The notes beneath the pieces were generated by a model. It did not search any database and had not been told where the DNA came from. It worked only from the letters and a program-made list of their open reading frames with translations. A DNA stretch of 17,552 bases from Phycisphaeraceae bacterium (GTDB lineage Bacteria; Planctomycetota; Phycisphaerae; Phycisphaerales; Zrk34), in the NCBI GenBank assembly GCA_028281485.1, contig JANQJT010000218.1, positions 1 through 17,552 on the forward strand. Reading direction: 5' to 3'. Both the position numbers and the translations under genes were made by a program. Every line of letters begins with the position of its first letter. The first letter of the stretch is position 1. This document shows, piece after piece, positions 7,833 through 15,114 of the stretch.

Positions 7833-8102
7833 ATACATATCGTGTGGAGTGTTAGGCCGGATCATCAAATCAACCCCGGCCGTGATACGACGAAGCGTTT
7901 GAGGGCTGGCAGCGTCGCAGGGGAGAGCGACGACGCTTGCCGTTTAGCCGTATTCGGCGCGTGCCGAATCGGGATGCAGTTTGTATCAAAGGGGACACAA
8001 ATTGCGGCAGCATCAGATCGTAGGCAGGCACAGTGCAAAACAGGGATTGTGTCTGATTGGAAAACAGGGTTACACGTCTCCAAACAGCGCGGGAGGTGTT
8101 GA
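7833..8102 (+). promoter_or_regulatory. Long structured 5' leader of the cold-shock gene
   Basis: No convincing gene is seen in this stretch. Two clear stems are present. GGCA-GCGTCG (7908-7917) pairs with CGACGC-T-TGCC (7931-7941), 10 bp around one bulged T. ATTCGGC (7952-7958) pairs exactly with GCCGAAT (7963-7969) around GCGT. AAAACAGGG occurs twice further on, near 8036 and 8061. GGGAGGT precedes the start codon. Long leaders that refold with temperature are known for cspA-type genes in enterobacteria; the same logic here is inference. Confidence 0.5.
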
Positions 8103-8375
8103 ATGACCGTGCGCGGGCAAGTTAAGTGGTTTGACCCGAAAAAAGGGTATGGTTTTATTGTTGGTCCCGAGGGTCAGGACGTCTTCGTCCACTACTCTCA
8201 CATCGAGTCAGAAGGATTTCGCCTGCTGAAGGACGGGGAGACGGTTGACTACGACTTGATCGAGGGTGATAAAGGTTGGCAGGCGCGGGCGGTCCAGCGA
8301 CTGGACGTGCAGGTCAACAGCGACGCGGTGGACAGCGTGATGAACAATCACCCCGCCGAAGAGCAAGGCGAATAG
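8103..8375 (+). CDS. Cold-shock-domain RNA-binding protein
   Basis: Cold-shock-domain proteins bind single-stranded RNA and DNA and act as RNA chaperones. The 90-residue product starts MTVRGQVKWFDPKKGYGFIV. RNP1 is KGYGFI (14-19) and RNP2 is VFVHYS (27-32), with aromatic residues at the usual nucleic-acid-stacking positions. The domain ends near residue 70. A 20-residue acidic tail (NSDAVDSVMNNHPAEEQGE) makes it longer than the classic 65-70-residue CspA type. GGGAGGTGTTGA before the ATG gives a strong ribosome site with 7-base spacing. It has its own candidate promoter and a long leader, so it is probably transcribed apart from pnp. Confidence 0.96.
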   Translation: MTVRGQVKWFDPKKGYGFIVGPEGQDVFVHYSHIESEGFRLLKDGETVDYDLIEGDKGWQARAVQRLDVQVNSDAVDSVMNNHPAEEQGE

Positions 8376-8380
8376 GATTG

Positions 8381-8406
8381 GCCCGCCGCGCTTTGGTGCG
8401 GTGGGC
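8381..8406 (+). terminator. Hairpin after the cold-shock gene, possible terminator
   Basis: GCCCGCCGC (8381-8389) pairs with GCGGTGGGC (8398-8406), 9 bp with one G-U and an 8-base loop, five bases past the stop codon. There is no T-run after it, so it may act as an mRNA 3' stabiliser or need another factor to terminate. The rest of the 116-base gap to the next gene shows nothing further. Confidence 0.4.
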
Positions 8407-8491
8407 GATCGTTCTCCAGGCCAACCGACCGCTCATGAGATCAGGGCGCAGGCTTATGTATTGCGCCGCGGTGTGAGGTTGGTTTCAATCG

Positions 8492-9358
8492 ATGCAGTGG
8501 TACCAGTGGTTATTGATCGGATTGGGCGGCGGCGTGGCGGCGATGATCCCCGCGGCGATGTACTTTGCGCGCCGCACGGAGCGCGGGGTGCGGCGGTTGG
8601 AGCAGCGGGCACGCACCGCTGAGCGGTTGGCGGAGCTGGGCACGCTGACCGGCGGGTTGGCGCACGAGATCAAGACCCCCCTGCCGACGATCGGTCTGAA
8701 TCTGCAGCTGCTGCGTGAGTCGCTGGCCGAGTCCGATCTGCCCGAGCAGCAGGTGACGCGGCTGACGAATCGACTGGACGCGGTCAGCGGTGAGGCCGAG
8801 CGGTTGCGCGAGATCCTGGAAGATTTTCTTGCCTTTGCGGGTCGGATGAAGCTGGACCGCCACCCGGTGGACCTGAGTCGGCTGGCGGGGGACCTGGTGG
8901 ATTTCTTCGAGCCGCAGGCCGAGCAGTCGGGTGTGCAGGTTCGTCCGCAGCTCGCCGAGGGGCTCGACGCGGTGAGCGTGGACGCGTCGCTTTTGAAGCA
9001 GGCGATGTTGAACCTGATGATCAACGCGACGCAGGCGATGGTGGAGGCGCGTTACGCGAACAAGCCGCACGGCGGCGCGACGGACCTGATCATCAAGACC
9101 GTGCAGCGTGACGACGCGGTGGTGGTGCACGTGATCGATACGGGCCCGGGGATCGAGCCGGAGCGCTTGGAGAAGGTGTTCCACCCGTACTTCTCGACGA
9201 AGAAGGGGGGCACGGGGCTGGGGCTGGCGACGTCGCGACGGATCATCGAGGAGCACGGCGGAGAAGTTACGGTGCACTCGGAGCTGGGCAGGGGGACGGA
9301 CTTCGAGCTGCGCCTGCCGCTGGGTAAGGCGAGTCCATCGGAGGACGAGGTCGTGTAG
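8492..9358 (+). CDS. Membrane-anchored sensor histidine kinase (NtrB-like core)
   Basis: This 288-residue protein autophosphorylates on histidine to drive a response regulator. One N-terminal transmembrane helix (about residues 6-26) is followed by a short helical linker and a dimerisation domain with LAHEIKTPL, phospho-acceptor H58. The ATP-binding domain has the N box in AMLNLMINATQAM (171-183), G1 VIDTGPGIEP (214-223), F box FHPYFSTKKGG (230-240) and G2 GGTGLGLATS. There is almost no extracytoplasmic region and no PAS domain, so sensing may be via the membrane or a partner. No response regulator gene is adjacent. The stop lies 33 bases before the GT8 gene, so the two are probably cotranscribed. 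The ATG at 8492 has only a distant GAGG upstream. Confidence 0.93.
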   Translation: MQWYQWLLIGLGGGVAAMIPAAMYFARRTERGVRRLEQRARTAERLAELGTLTGGLAHEIKTPLPTIGLNLQLLRESLAESDLPEQQVTRLTNRLDAVSGEAERLREILEDFLAFAGRMKLDRHPVDLSRLAGDLVDFFEPQAEQSGVQVRPQLAEGLDAVSVDASLLKQAMLNLMINATQAMVEARYANKPHGGATDLIIKTVQRDDAVVVHVIDTGPGIEPERLEKVFHPYFSTKKGGTGLGLATSRRIIEEHGGEVTVHSELGRGTDFELRLPLGKASPSEDEVV

Positions 9359-9391
9359 ACTGTAGCGCCGCGACCCGGAGGAGTTGTTGTT

Positions 9392-10282
9392 TTGAGTCAG
9401 GATTCGAGAAGGATTGCCGTGGGGGTGTGTGGGGACGATCCCTTTGCGATGTACGCGGCGGTTTGTCTGTACAGCGTGCGACAGCGCGTGCCGGCGGATA
9501 TCGCGATTGACGCGTACATGCTTTCACCGGGCTTGTCTGAGAAGAGCTTGAAGCGGTTGAAGAGGGTGACCGATCTGCCGGGGATGCGTCTGCACTACGA
9601 CACGTACGACCCGGCGATGCTGGAAGGGCTGCCGTGTCCGACCTGGTCCAACCTGGCAACGCATGCGCGGTTGCTGCTGACCGAGCGCGTCGGCCCGGAG
9701 CACAGCCAGGTGGTTTACCTGGACTGCGACACGATTGCGGTGGGGGACGTCATGCCGCTTTGGGACACGCCGTTCGACGGCGCGGTGTTGAAGGCGAGCC
9801 AGGACAACTCGTACCCGATCTTCGCTAGGGCGCGCTCCGCGGAACACTTCAAGGCTCAGGGGATCGACCCGGCCAGCCAGTACTTCGGCGCGGGGGTGAT
9901 CGCGTTCAACCTGGACGCTTGGCGTGAGGAGAAGCTGTTAGACCGGTATTGGCGTGTGGGCCGGGAGCACGGCCACGCGTTTACGCACGCCGACCAGGAC
10001 ACGCTGAACCTGCTGTGTTACGGGCGGTATCGCTGGATGGAGCCGAAGTTCAACGTGGTCACGTCGTGCTACATGGATTGGGACGGCGTGCTGCAGGCCG
10101 AGCCGGAGGACGTGCGTGTGATCCACTACACGCGTCACAATCCGGGGCATCACCGTTGTGTGCATCCCAAGCGGGAGCTGTGGTGGGCGGCGCTTCGGCA
10201 GAGCGGGTGGTTCAGTGCCGCGGAGTATGCGCTGTTTCGGTTGAAGTTCCTGGCCAAGCGGAAGATCAGGCGGGTGCGGTGA
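9392..10282 (+). CDS. Glycosyltransferase family 8 protein
   Basis: GT8 enzymes are retaining, metal-dependent transferases of hexoses from UDP-sugars, often in LPS or surface-glycan synthesis (LgtC, RfaJ types). The 296-residue protein opens with IAVGVCGDDPFAMYAAVCL. It carries the metal-binding DxD in VVYLDCDTIAVGD (111-113), FGAGVIAFNLDAWR (165-178), HADQDTLNLLCYGR (199-212), and the C-terminal VIHYTRHNPGHH with a family-typical histidine at 245. There is no signal peptide; a basic C-terminus (LKFLAKRKIRRVR) could give membrane association. The start is TTG at 9392, supported by GGAGGAG at 9377-9383 with 8-base spacing. Acceptor and donor cannot be told from sequence. It lies 25 bases from the convergent glycosyltransferase gene. 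Confidence 0.9.
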   Translation: MSQDSRRIAVGVCGDDPFAMYAAVCLYSVRQRVPADIAIDAYMLSPGLSEKSLKRLKRVTDLPGMRLHYDTYDPAMLEGLPCPTWSNLATHARLLLTERVGPEHSQVVYLDCDTIAVGDVMPLWDTPFDGAVLKASQDNSYPIFARARSAEHFKAQGIDPASQYFGAGVIAFNLDAWREEKLLDRYWRVGREHGHAFTHADQDTLNLLCYGRYRWMEPKFNVVTSCYMDWDGVLQAEPEDVRVIHYTRHNPGHHRCVHPKRELWWAALRQSGWFSAAEYALFRLKFLAKRKIRRVR

Positions 10283-10307
10283 GCTGTCACAGGCGGGGAT
10301 GAGCGGC

Positions 10308-11093
10308 TTAGTTGTAGTAGTCTTCTGAACGGGCGCTGATGACCCGGTTGCCGAGTTCCGTTTGCGTGCGATCGTCTTTCATGCGAGCGAGCAAGAGCGA
10401 GTCGGCCTGGTTTTCTGCCAGCGCGGTCAGCGGGTAGCGTGGTCGGGAGACGCTGATCATCGGGACGTCGTTGTCGGCGGCCGCGATCGCGAGTCCGAGG
10501 TCGGCCATGCTGACGCGGGGCCAATCGCGTACGTCGAATCGGATGTGTTCGGTAGAGAACAGCACGGCGCCGGTGCCGAGCACATCGACGGTCTGCGCCC
10601 GATCGAGCGCGGAGGTGTACTTGCCGCGGAAGTCGCGGCCCTTGTAGTAACCGACCAGGGGGCGAGCCAGACGCGTGCCGTGCAGGCCCACCACGGCGCG
10701 ATCGTCGTATTTGGCGAGGCCCATACGCAGCCGTGCGATGTAGTTGCTGGGGTAGTAGAGGTCGTCATCCGCGGCGGCGAAAAGGCAGGGCCCGTCTTCC
10801 ATCGTCAGGCCGAGGAACTTGCCGTTGGCGCGCAGGCCGGGGCACTGGTGGGCGAAGATGGGCACGACGCGTGAGTCGTTTTTTGCTGAGGCGGGCACCT
10901 CTTCGTGACCGTCCAGATAGAGGTAGAGTTTGTCGACCTGGCGGACGATGCTGCGGAACGCGGTGTCGAAGGTCTCGGCTCGCGAGGGCATGGTTGCCAT
11001 GCCCGCGACGACGCGGTCGTTGTCGTGTCGCCGACCGGGTCGGCGAGAATCGATGGCGACTTTGATTCGGTTGAGTCGGGTTTTGAATCCCAC
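10308..11093 (-). CDS. Glycosyltransferase of GT-A type with DDD motif
   Basis: The product has 261 residues. The N-terminal strand RVVAGMATMPSR (28-38) and QVDKLYLYLDG are typical of GT-A transferases that open with a V-A-x-A-x-x-P-S-R motif. GPCLFAAADDDLYYPSNYI contains the metal-binding DDD (109-111). Then come AVVGLHGTRL (133-142), TGAVLFST, and a late ADLGLAIAAADNDVPMI segment with an Asp at the usual acceptor/catalytic region. The layout resembles uncharacterised capsule-type glycosyltransferases; this is a resemblance, not an assignment. The start is taken as GTG at 11093, since the downstream ATGs would remove the first beta strand; no clear ribosome site is visible. It starts 26 bases after the glf stop, so the two form an operon. 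Confidence 0.75.
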   Translation of the reverse strand: MGFKTRLNRIKVAIDSRRPGRRHDNDRVVAGMATMPSRAETFDTAFRSIVRQVDKLYLYLDGHEEVPASAKNDSRVVPIFAHQCPGLRANGKFLGLTMEDGPCLFAAADDDLYYPSNYIARLRMGLAKYDDRAVVGLHGTRLARPLVGYYKGRDFRGKYTSALDRAQTVDVLGTGAVLFSTEHIRFDVRDWPRVSMADLGLAIAAADNDVPMISVSRPRYPLTALAENQADSLLLARMKDDRTQTELGNRVISARSEDYYN

Positions 11094-11119
11094 GGTGCGG
11101 GTCCGGTGTGAGGGGGAGA

Positions 11120-12328
11120 TTACGTGGTGGCGGATTGTTCCTGCTCGACGGTGTCGCGGGTCTTTTCGGTGTGTGTGGGTGTGGCGGGGTCCACGAAGAA
11201 GGTGGGGATGCTTGAACCGGTCAGGCACGCCTCGATCGTTTGCTCGGCGGCTTGCATGGCTTCGCCGATGGCCATGTCCATGTCGAGGTAGCGGTAGGTT
11301 CCGAGCCGGCCGACGAAGCTGACGTTGGATTCGCTGCGAGCCAGTTGGACGTATCGCTGGTACATCTTGTTTTCTTCGTTGAGTCGGATGGGGTAGTAGG
11401 GCTTGTCGTCCGGGCCGCAGGCGCGGGAGAACTCGAAGGAGATGACGGTGTCGTCGTGTTGTTCGCGCGTCCAGAAGTGCTTGTGTTCGATGACGCGGGT
11501 GTAGGGCGTGTCCGCGTCGCAGTGATTGACCGAGCCGCAGTCCTGGTGGGTGCCCTGTCGGTACTCGTGCTTGAAGTCGAGCGTGCGATAGGCGAGGCGG
11601 CCGTGTTTCCAGTTGAAGTAGCGGTCGATCGGGCCGGAGTAGAACAGGTGGTCGTAGGTGTCGCGATCGAAGCGGCCGTCGAATGGGGTGTTCAGGCGGA
11701 GCTCGATGTTGGGGTGGTCGAGCATCTGTTCGACCATGTGGGTGTATCCCCCGACAGGCTGGCCCTGCTGTGCGTGGAGGAAGACGTCCCGCTTGTGGGA
11801 GAGGTGGACGGGCAGGCGTCGGAACACAAACGCGGGCAGGTCCTTGGGGCATTGGCCCCACTGCTTGGCGGTGTAATCCTGGTAGAAGGCCTCGTAGATC
11901 TTGCGGCCGACGGTGGAGAGGGCCGCTTCCTCAAAGTTGCGGGGTTCGTGGTCGAGCTTTTCGACCTGCTGTTGGATGAAGCCGTGTGCTTGCTCGGGTG
12001 TGAGATCAACGTCGAATAGCTTGTTGATCGTTGTCAGGTTGATGGGGAAGGGATAGAGCTCGCCGCGTGCCCACGCCTGTTTGCGGTGGGAGAAGGGCTC
12101 GATTTCCACGAAGCGTTCGAGAAACCGCCAAATCTCGGGGGTGTCGGTGTGGAGTGTGTGTGGGCCGAATTGGTGGATGAGGATGCCGGTCTTTTCGTCG
12201 CGAACGGTGTGGCAGTTGCCCGCAACGTGGTCGGCCTGTTCAAGGATGACGCAGGTGTGGCCCTCGTCGGCGAGGAGACGGGAGATAGCCGAGCCGGTGA
12301 GTCCGGCGCCCACAATCAGGAAGTGCAT
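11120..12328 (-). CDS. glf: UDP-galactopyranose mutase
   Basis: This FAD enzyme interconverts UDP-galactopyranose and UDP-galactofuranose, supplying galactofuranose for cell-surface glycans. It has 402 residues, slightly longer than the usual 370-390 because of a charged tail. The N-terminus MHFLIVGAGLTGSAIS carries the FAD-binding GxGxxG. Also seen are GPHTLHTDTPEIWRFL, ELYPFPINL, YQDYTAKQWG, GGYTHMVEQML, and FVGRLGTYRYLDMDMAIGEAM, all landmarks of the family. The ATG at 12328 has no obvious Shine-Dalgarno. The next gene on this strand is a glycosyltransferase 26 bases on, consistent with a galactofuranose-containing polymer. Assignment is secure; the polymer is unknown. Confidence 0.95.
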   Translation of the reverse strand: MHFLIVGAGLTGSAISRLLADEGHTCVILEQADHVAGNCHTVRDEKTGILIHQFGPHTLHTDTPEIWRFLERFVEIEPFSHRKQAWARGELYPFPINLTTINKLFDVDLTPEQAHGFIQQQVEKLDHEPRNFEEAALSTVGRKIYEAFYQDYTAKQWGQCPKDLPAFVFRRLPVHLSHKRDVFLHAQQGQPVGGYTHMVEQMLDHPNIELRLNTPFDGRFDRDTYDHLFYSGPIDRYFNWKHGRLAYRTLDFKHEYRQGTHQDCGSVNHCDADTPYTRVIEHKHFWTREQHDDTVISFEFSRACGPDDKPYYPIRLNEENKMYQRYVQLARSESNVSFVGRLGTYRYLDMDMAIGEAMQAAEQTIEACLTGSSIPTFFVDPATPTHTEKTRDTVEQEQSATT

Positions 12329-12493
12329 GTTTTGCGACCCGCTAGATCAAGTGAAGTGATGATGAGCAATAGGTTTATACGGGGCATACTGTAGCATGTC
12401 GGCGGAGCGATGCCTATCGGGGCTTGCTTAAAAGCGCGTGATTTCACCCAGTGTTTTTGCTAGAGAAGTGGGTTTTGGGGTTGTGGAGAGGGT

Positions 12494-12522
12494 CTGACAG
12501 GGGCGGAATCGGCCGCTATAAT
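12494..12522 (+). promoter_or_regulatory. Strong sigma70-type promoter for leuC
   Basis: CTGACA (12494-12499) and a perfect TATAAT (12517-12522) are separated by 17 bases, the best promoter in the window. Transcription would begin near 12529, giving a leader of about 43 bases, so no leader-peptide attenuator fits in it. The rest of the 243-base gap to glf shows nothing else clear. Confidence 0.75.
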
Positions 12523-12571
12523 CGCTGGGCTTGGAACAGAATCAGCGTTATTGATAGCGGGAGCAGTTCTG

Positions 12572-13972
12572 ATGGGAATGACGATCACCGAAAAGATCAT
12601 GGCCAGCCACGCGGGTCGGTCGAGCGTGAGCCCGGGCGACAACGTCTGGGTGAACGTGGACGTGTTGATGACGCACGACGTGTGCGGGCCGGGCACGATC
12701 GGCATCTTCAAGGAGCAGTTCGGCAACGACGCGAAGGTGTGGGACAACACGCGCATCCCGATCATTCCCGATCACTACATCTTCACCGCGGACTCCAAGT
12801 GCCACCGCAACATCGAGATCCTTCGCGACTTCGTGAAGGAGCAGGGCATTCGTTACTATTATGATCCCGATTTTATCCAGGGTGAGGGGATGCCGAACCC
12901 GTACCTGGACCCGACGAAGACGACGTACAAGGGTGTGTGCCACAAGGCGCTGCCTGAGGAGGGGCACTGTCGGCCGGGTGAGATTCTGCTGGGGACGGAC
13001 AGTCACACGTGCACGGCGGGTGCGTTCGGGCAGTTTGCCACGGGCGTGGGCAACAGCGACGCGGCGTTCGTGATGGGCACGGGCAAGACGTGGCTGAAGG
13101 TGCCGCCGACGATGAAGTTCACGTTCCACGGCCAGATCCCGCCGTACCTGACGGCGAAGGACCTGATTCTCGCGGTGATCGGTGAGATCGGCGTGGGCGG
13201 TGCGACGTACAAGACGATGTACTTCGCCGGCGAGGGGATCGAGTCGCTGACGCTCGAGGATCGCATGACGCTGACGAACATGGCGATCGAGGCGGGCGGC
13301 AAGAACGGCGTGTGTGACGTGGACCAGAAGACGCTGGACTACGTCAAGGCGCGCTCGAACCGTCCCGAGTGGGAAGTCTACCGGGACGACGCGGACGCGA
13401 CGTACTGTTATGAGCACGAGTGGGACTTGGGGACGATGGAGCCGATGGTGGCCAAGCCGCACTCGCCGGACAACAAGGATCTGGCGCGGAACTGCACGGA
13501 TGTGAAGCTGGACCGCGCGTACATCGGTTCGTGCACGGGCGGGAAGATCACGGACATGATCTTCGCGGCGAACCTGCTTGCGGGTAAGACGGTGAAGATT
13601 CCGTCTTACGTGGTGCCGGGCTCGACGGAAGTGCACCAGGACATGTTGAAGCTGGGTCTGAACGGCGAGCCCGTTGAGGATGTGAGCCAGAGTGTTTACG
13701 CGGTGCTCGAGGCGGCGGGATGCAACATGGGTGCGGCGAGTTGTGCGGCGTGCCTCGGTGGGCCCGAGGATACGTTTGGCCGCTTGAATGAGCCGATCAA
13801 TTGCATCAGCACGACGAACCGCAACTTCCCCGGTCGCATGGGTCACAAGGAGGCGGGTGTGTACCTGGCGTCGCCTTTGACGGTGGCGGCGAGTGCGTTG
13901 ACGGGTGTGGTGACGGACCCGCGTGAGTTTGTGGATGAGCCGATCGCGACGGGCAGTGCGGGGGTGGTGTGA
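12572..13972 (+). CDS. leuC: 3-isopropylmalate dehydratase large subunit (aconitase family)
   Basis: LeuC with LeuD isomerises 2-isopropylmalate to 3-isopropylmalate in leucine synthesis, using a [4Fe-4S] cluster. The 466-residue protein has TDSHTCTAGAFG (142-153), cluster cysteines C321 (IGSCTGGKITD) and C391/C394 (SCAACLGG), and STTNRNFPGRMG (413-424). The ATG at 12572 is chosen for GGGAG at 12559-12563, 8 bases upstream; a TTG at 12551 is in frame but lacks support. Two oddities stand out. The usual SCTNxR reads SCTGGK, and an insertion around residues 97-120 (containing PNPYLDPTK) precedes the normal GVCHKALPEEG motif. No leuD is adjacent. A related aconitase-family dehydratase such as homoaconitase cannot be excluded, but LeuC is the best call. 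Confidence 0.88.
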   Translation: MGMTITEKIMASHAGRSSVSPGDNVWVNVDVLMTHDVCGPGTIGIFKEQFGNDAKVWDNTRIPIIPDHYIFTADSKCHRNIEILRDFVKEQGIRYYYDPDFIQGEGMPNPYLDPTKTTYKGVCHKALPEEGHCRPGEILLGTDSHTCTAGAFGQFATGVGNSDAAFVMGTGKTWLKVPPTMKFTFHGQIPPYLTAKDLILAVIGEIGVGGATYKTMYFAGEGIESLTLEDRMTLTNMAIEAGGKNGVCDVDQKTLDYVKARSNRPEWEVYRDDADATYCYEHEWDLGTMEPMVAKPHSPDNKDLARNCTDVKLDRAYIGSCTGGKITDMIFAANLLAGKTVKIPSYVVPGSTEVHQDMLKLGLNGEPVEDVSQSVYAVLEAAGCNMGAASCAACLGGPEDTFGRLNEPINCISTTNRNFPGRMGHKEAGVYLASPLTVAASALTGVVTDPREFVDEPIATGSAGVV

Positions 13973-13997
13973 GTCGGTCGATCGGGTGATTGGGCAA

Positions 13998-14137
13998 TCA
14001 GTCAATTGGTCAATCGGTCATGGGAATACTATAGAGGCGCGGAGGCGCCGAGTTGAAATGAAATGAGAACCGGTCCGAGACGGACCGGCTATATAGAGAA
14101 TGGGGACCGGCCCTGTAGTGGGGCCGGTTTTTTATTT
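13998..14137 (+). repeat. Direct repeat module, left copy (ends in leuC terminator)
   Basis: The module contains TCAATTGGTCAATCGGT-like sequence, AGAGGCGCGGAG, then a 78-base block (14060-14137) nearly identical to 15169-15245. The block has hairpin 1 (CCGGTCCG/CGGACCGG, 14070-14088), a conserved CTATATAGAGAATG spacer, and a terminator hairpin. Between the two blocks I count about two substitutions near the ends plus one 1-base gap and one further mismatch. A corrupted third copy occurs at the window end, so this looks like a dispersed intergenic element. Confidence 0.8.
14106..14134 (+). terminator. Rho-independent terminator of leuC
   Basis: ACCGGCCC (14106-14113) pairs exactly with GGGCCGGT (14121-14128) around a 7-base loop and is followed by a T-run. 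It is the second hairpin of the left repeat module. Confidence 0.88.
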
Positions 14138-14338
14138 GGGGTGGTGTCACGATGATGGCACGGTTGGTGATTGGATTTCGGGTAGTTTGTATTTGTGAAG
14201 GTAGGCGCGTTTCGAAGCAGGGTGGGAGTGTGTCTGGTGGATTTATTGGGTGAGCGTCTGGTGGAGTGTTGATAGGTGGCGATTTTCTAGCACTGTATGA
14301 TTATGGGAATCGTTGTTTTCATATTTAAGGAAATCAAG
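14138..14338. other. Intergenic segment at the island's left edge
   Basis: About 200 bases without a gene. GTCTGGTGGA occurs twice (near 14232 and 14259). The sequence shifts from GC-rich to AT-rich here. It must hold the promoter of the next gene, but I see no well-spaced -35/-10 pair. AAGGA at 14327-14331 is the ribosome site of the next gene. Confidence 0.4.
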
Positions 14339-14866
14339 ATGAAAGATAAGCAACTGCAACTCTTGAAATATGATTATGACAAGACATTGGCATTTATTGA
14401 TAAGGCAGATGAGTGGTTCTTTCGGATACGGAATATGGCAGTTGTTAGTTCAGCTGCGATTATTGCGTTCGGTATATCCGAAAGACAGGTGTTAATTGTG
14501 TGTGTCGTTCCTTTTGTGGTTCTAGGCTTTTGGTTTTACGAGCTTATCTACAAGTCTTTTCATGAATCCTGTATTGGAAAAGGGTACCGGATTGAAGAGT
14601 TGCTTGATAGCGAGTTGCGGCAAGAAACAACTTTACCGGACGATTACGAGTTTGGGATTGGGCATGCGATACGTGTTGTTGCTCTAAGACGGTTATGGTG
14701 CTTGGTGTATTCTAAGAATCGTTGGCATTTGTATGTGCCATACATTGCACTTCTACTGTTTTCGGTTTTTGCGATGGGTTATCTATGGTTTTCTGGTGAT
14801 ACGTTTCGGAATGGAAATGAGTGCCTGTGTGGACATGCAGAAAAGTATGATTGGGGTGATTTCTAA
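14339..14866 (+). CDS. Small three-helix membrane protein of unknown function
   Basis: The 175-residue product is not recognised. A charged helical N-terminus (MKDKQLQLLKYDYDKTLAFI) is followed by a probable membrane hairpin at about 32-47 and 50-70, and a third helix at about 132-152. A cytoplasm-like charged stretch with GYRIEELLDSELRQ lies between. The C-terminus holds two cysteines (ECLCGH, 162-164) and an acidic end. The ATG at 14339 is chosen for AAGGA 7 bases upstream; an ATG at 14297 lacks a ribosome site. The gene is AT-rich unlike leuC and upstream genes, stands alone, and is bracketed by the repeat modules, suggesting acquisition by transfer. Small multi-helix proteins of this shape occur among phage-defence effectors, but nothing here proves that. 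Confidence 0.8.
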   Translation: MKDKQLQLLKYDYDKTLAFIDKADEWFFRIRNMAVVSSAAIIAFGISERQVLIVCVVPFVVLGFWFYELIYKSFHESCIGKGYRIEELLDSELRQETTLPDDYEFGIGHAIRVVALRRLWCLVYSKNRWHLYVPYIALLLFSVFAMGYLWFSGDTFRNGNECLCGHAEKYDWGDF

Positions 14867-14932
14867 GATTATCACCGAGTGATGGTATGACGAGTGGATG
14901 GAAGGCTGGATGATGGTTTACGGTGGGGCAGA

Positions 14933-14963
14933 GGTAGCGGCGAGTGCGTTGATGGGTGTGGTG
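14933..14963 (+). pseudogene. Relic of the leuC 3' end
   Basis: These 31 bases match 13882-13912, inside leuC codons 437-447, at 29 positions. Read in the same frame they give VAASALMGVV and then an immediate TGA, where leuC reads VAASALTGVV and continues for 19 more residues. The tail appears joined directly to the GGTGTGA stop region of leuC, so internal bases were lost. It is a non-functional fragment left by duplication. Confidence 0.7.
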
Positions 14964-15114
14964 TGAGAATTGCTGATCGCTGATCTCTTATTGCTGATGT
15001 GATCGAGCCAATAGGCAACAGCCAACAGGCAAGAGGCTATGGGGCATCGTTGAACCGCGGAGGCGCGGAGGGTTCGCAGAGAGGGAGGGGCTGAGAAGGG
15101 TGAATGTTGGTTGA
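14964..15114. other. Intergenic low-complexity segment
   Basis: No gene is seen. ATTGCTGAT occurs at 14969-14977 and 14990-14998, with a further GCTGAT between them. AGGCAACAGCCAACAGGCAA follows near 15012. CGCGGAGGCGCGGAGGG lies near 15056. These are short tandem-like motifs of the sort found in decayed intergenic repeats. Confidence 0.45.

Noticed and set aside
7974..8102. Small open frame (MQFVSKGTQ...) ending directly before the cold-shock ATG
   Set aside because: It has no ribosome site, unlikely composition and overlaps structured leader RNA. A leader peptide is possible but unsupported.
13975..14024. Repeated GGTCAATCGGTCA-like units, considered as a CRISPR or iteron array
   Set aside because: The units are 8-10 bases, irregular, without spacers of constant size, and no cas or rep gene is present.
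14339..14866. Assignment of the 175-residue membrane protein to a SLATT or CBASS effector
   Set aside because: The helix hairpin is suggestive, but no nucleotide cyclase or SLOG gene is adjacent and no diagnostic motif was recognised.
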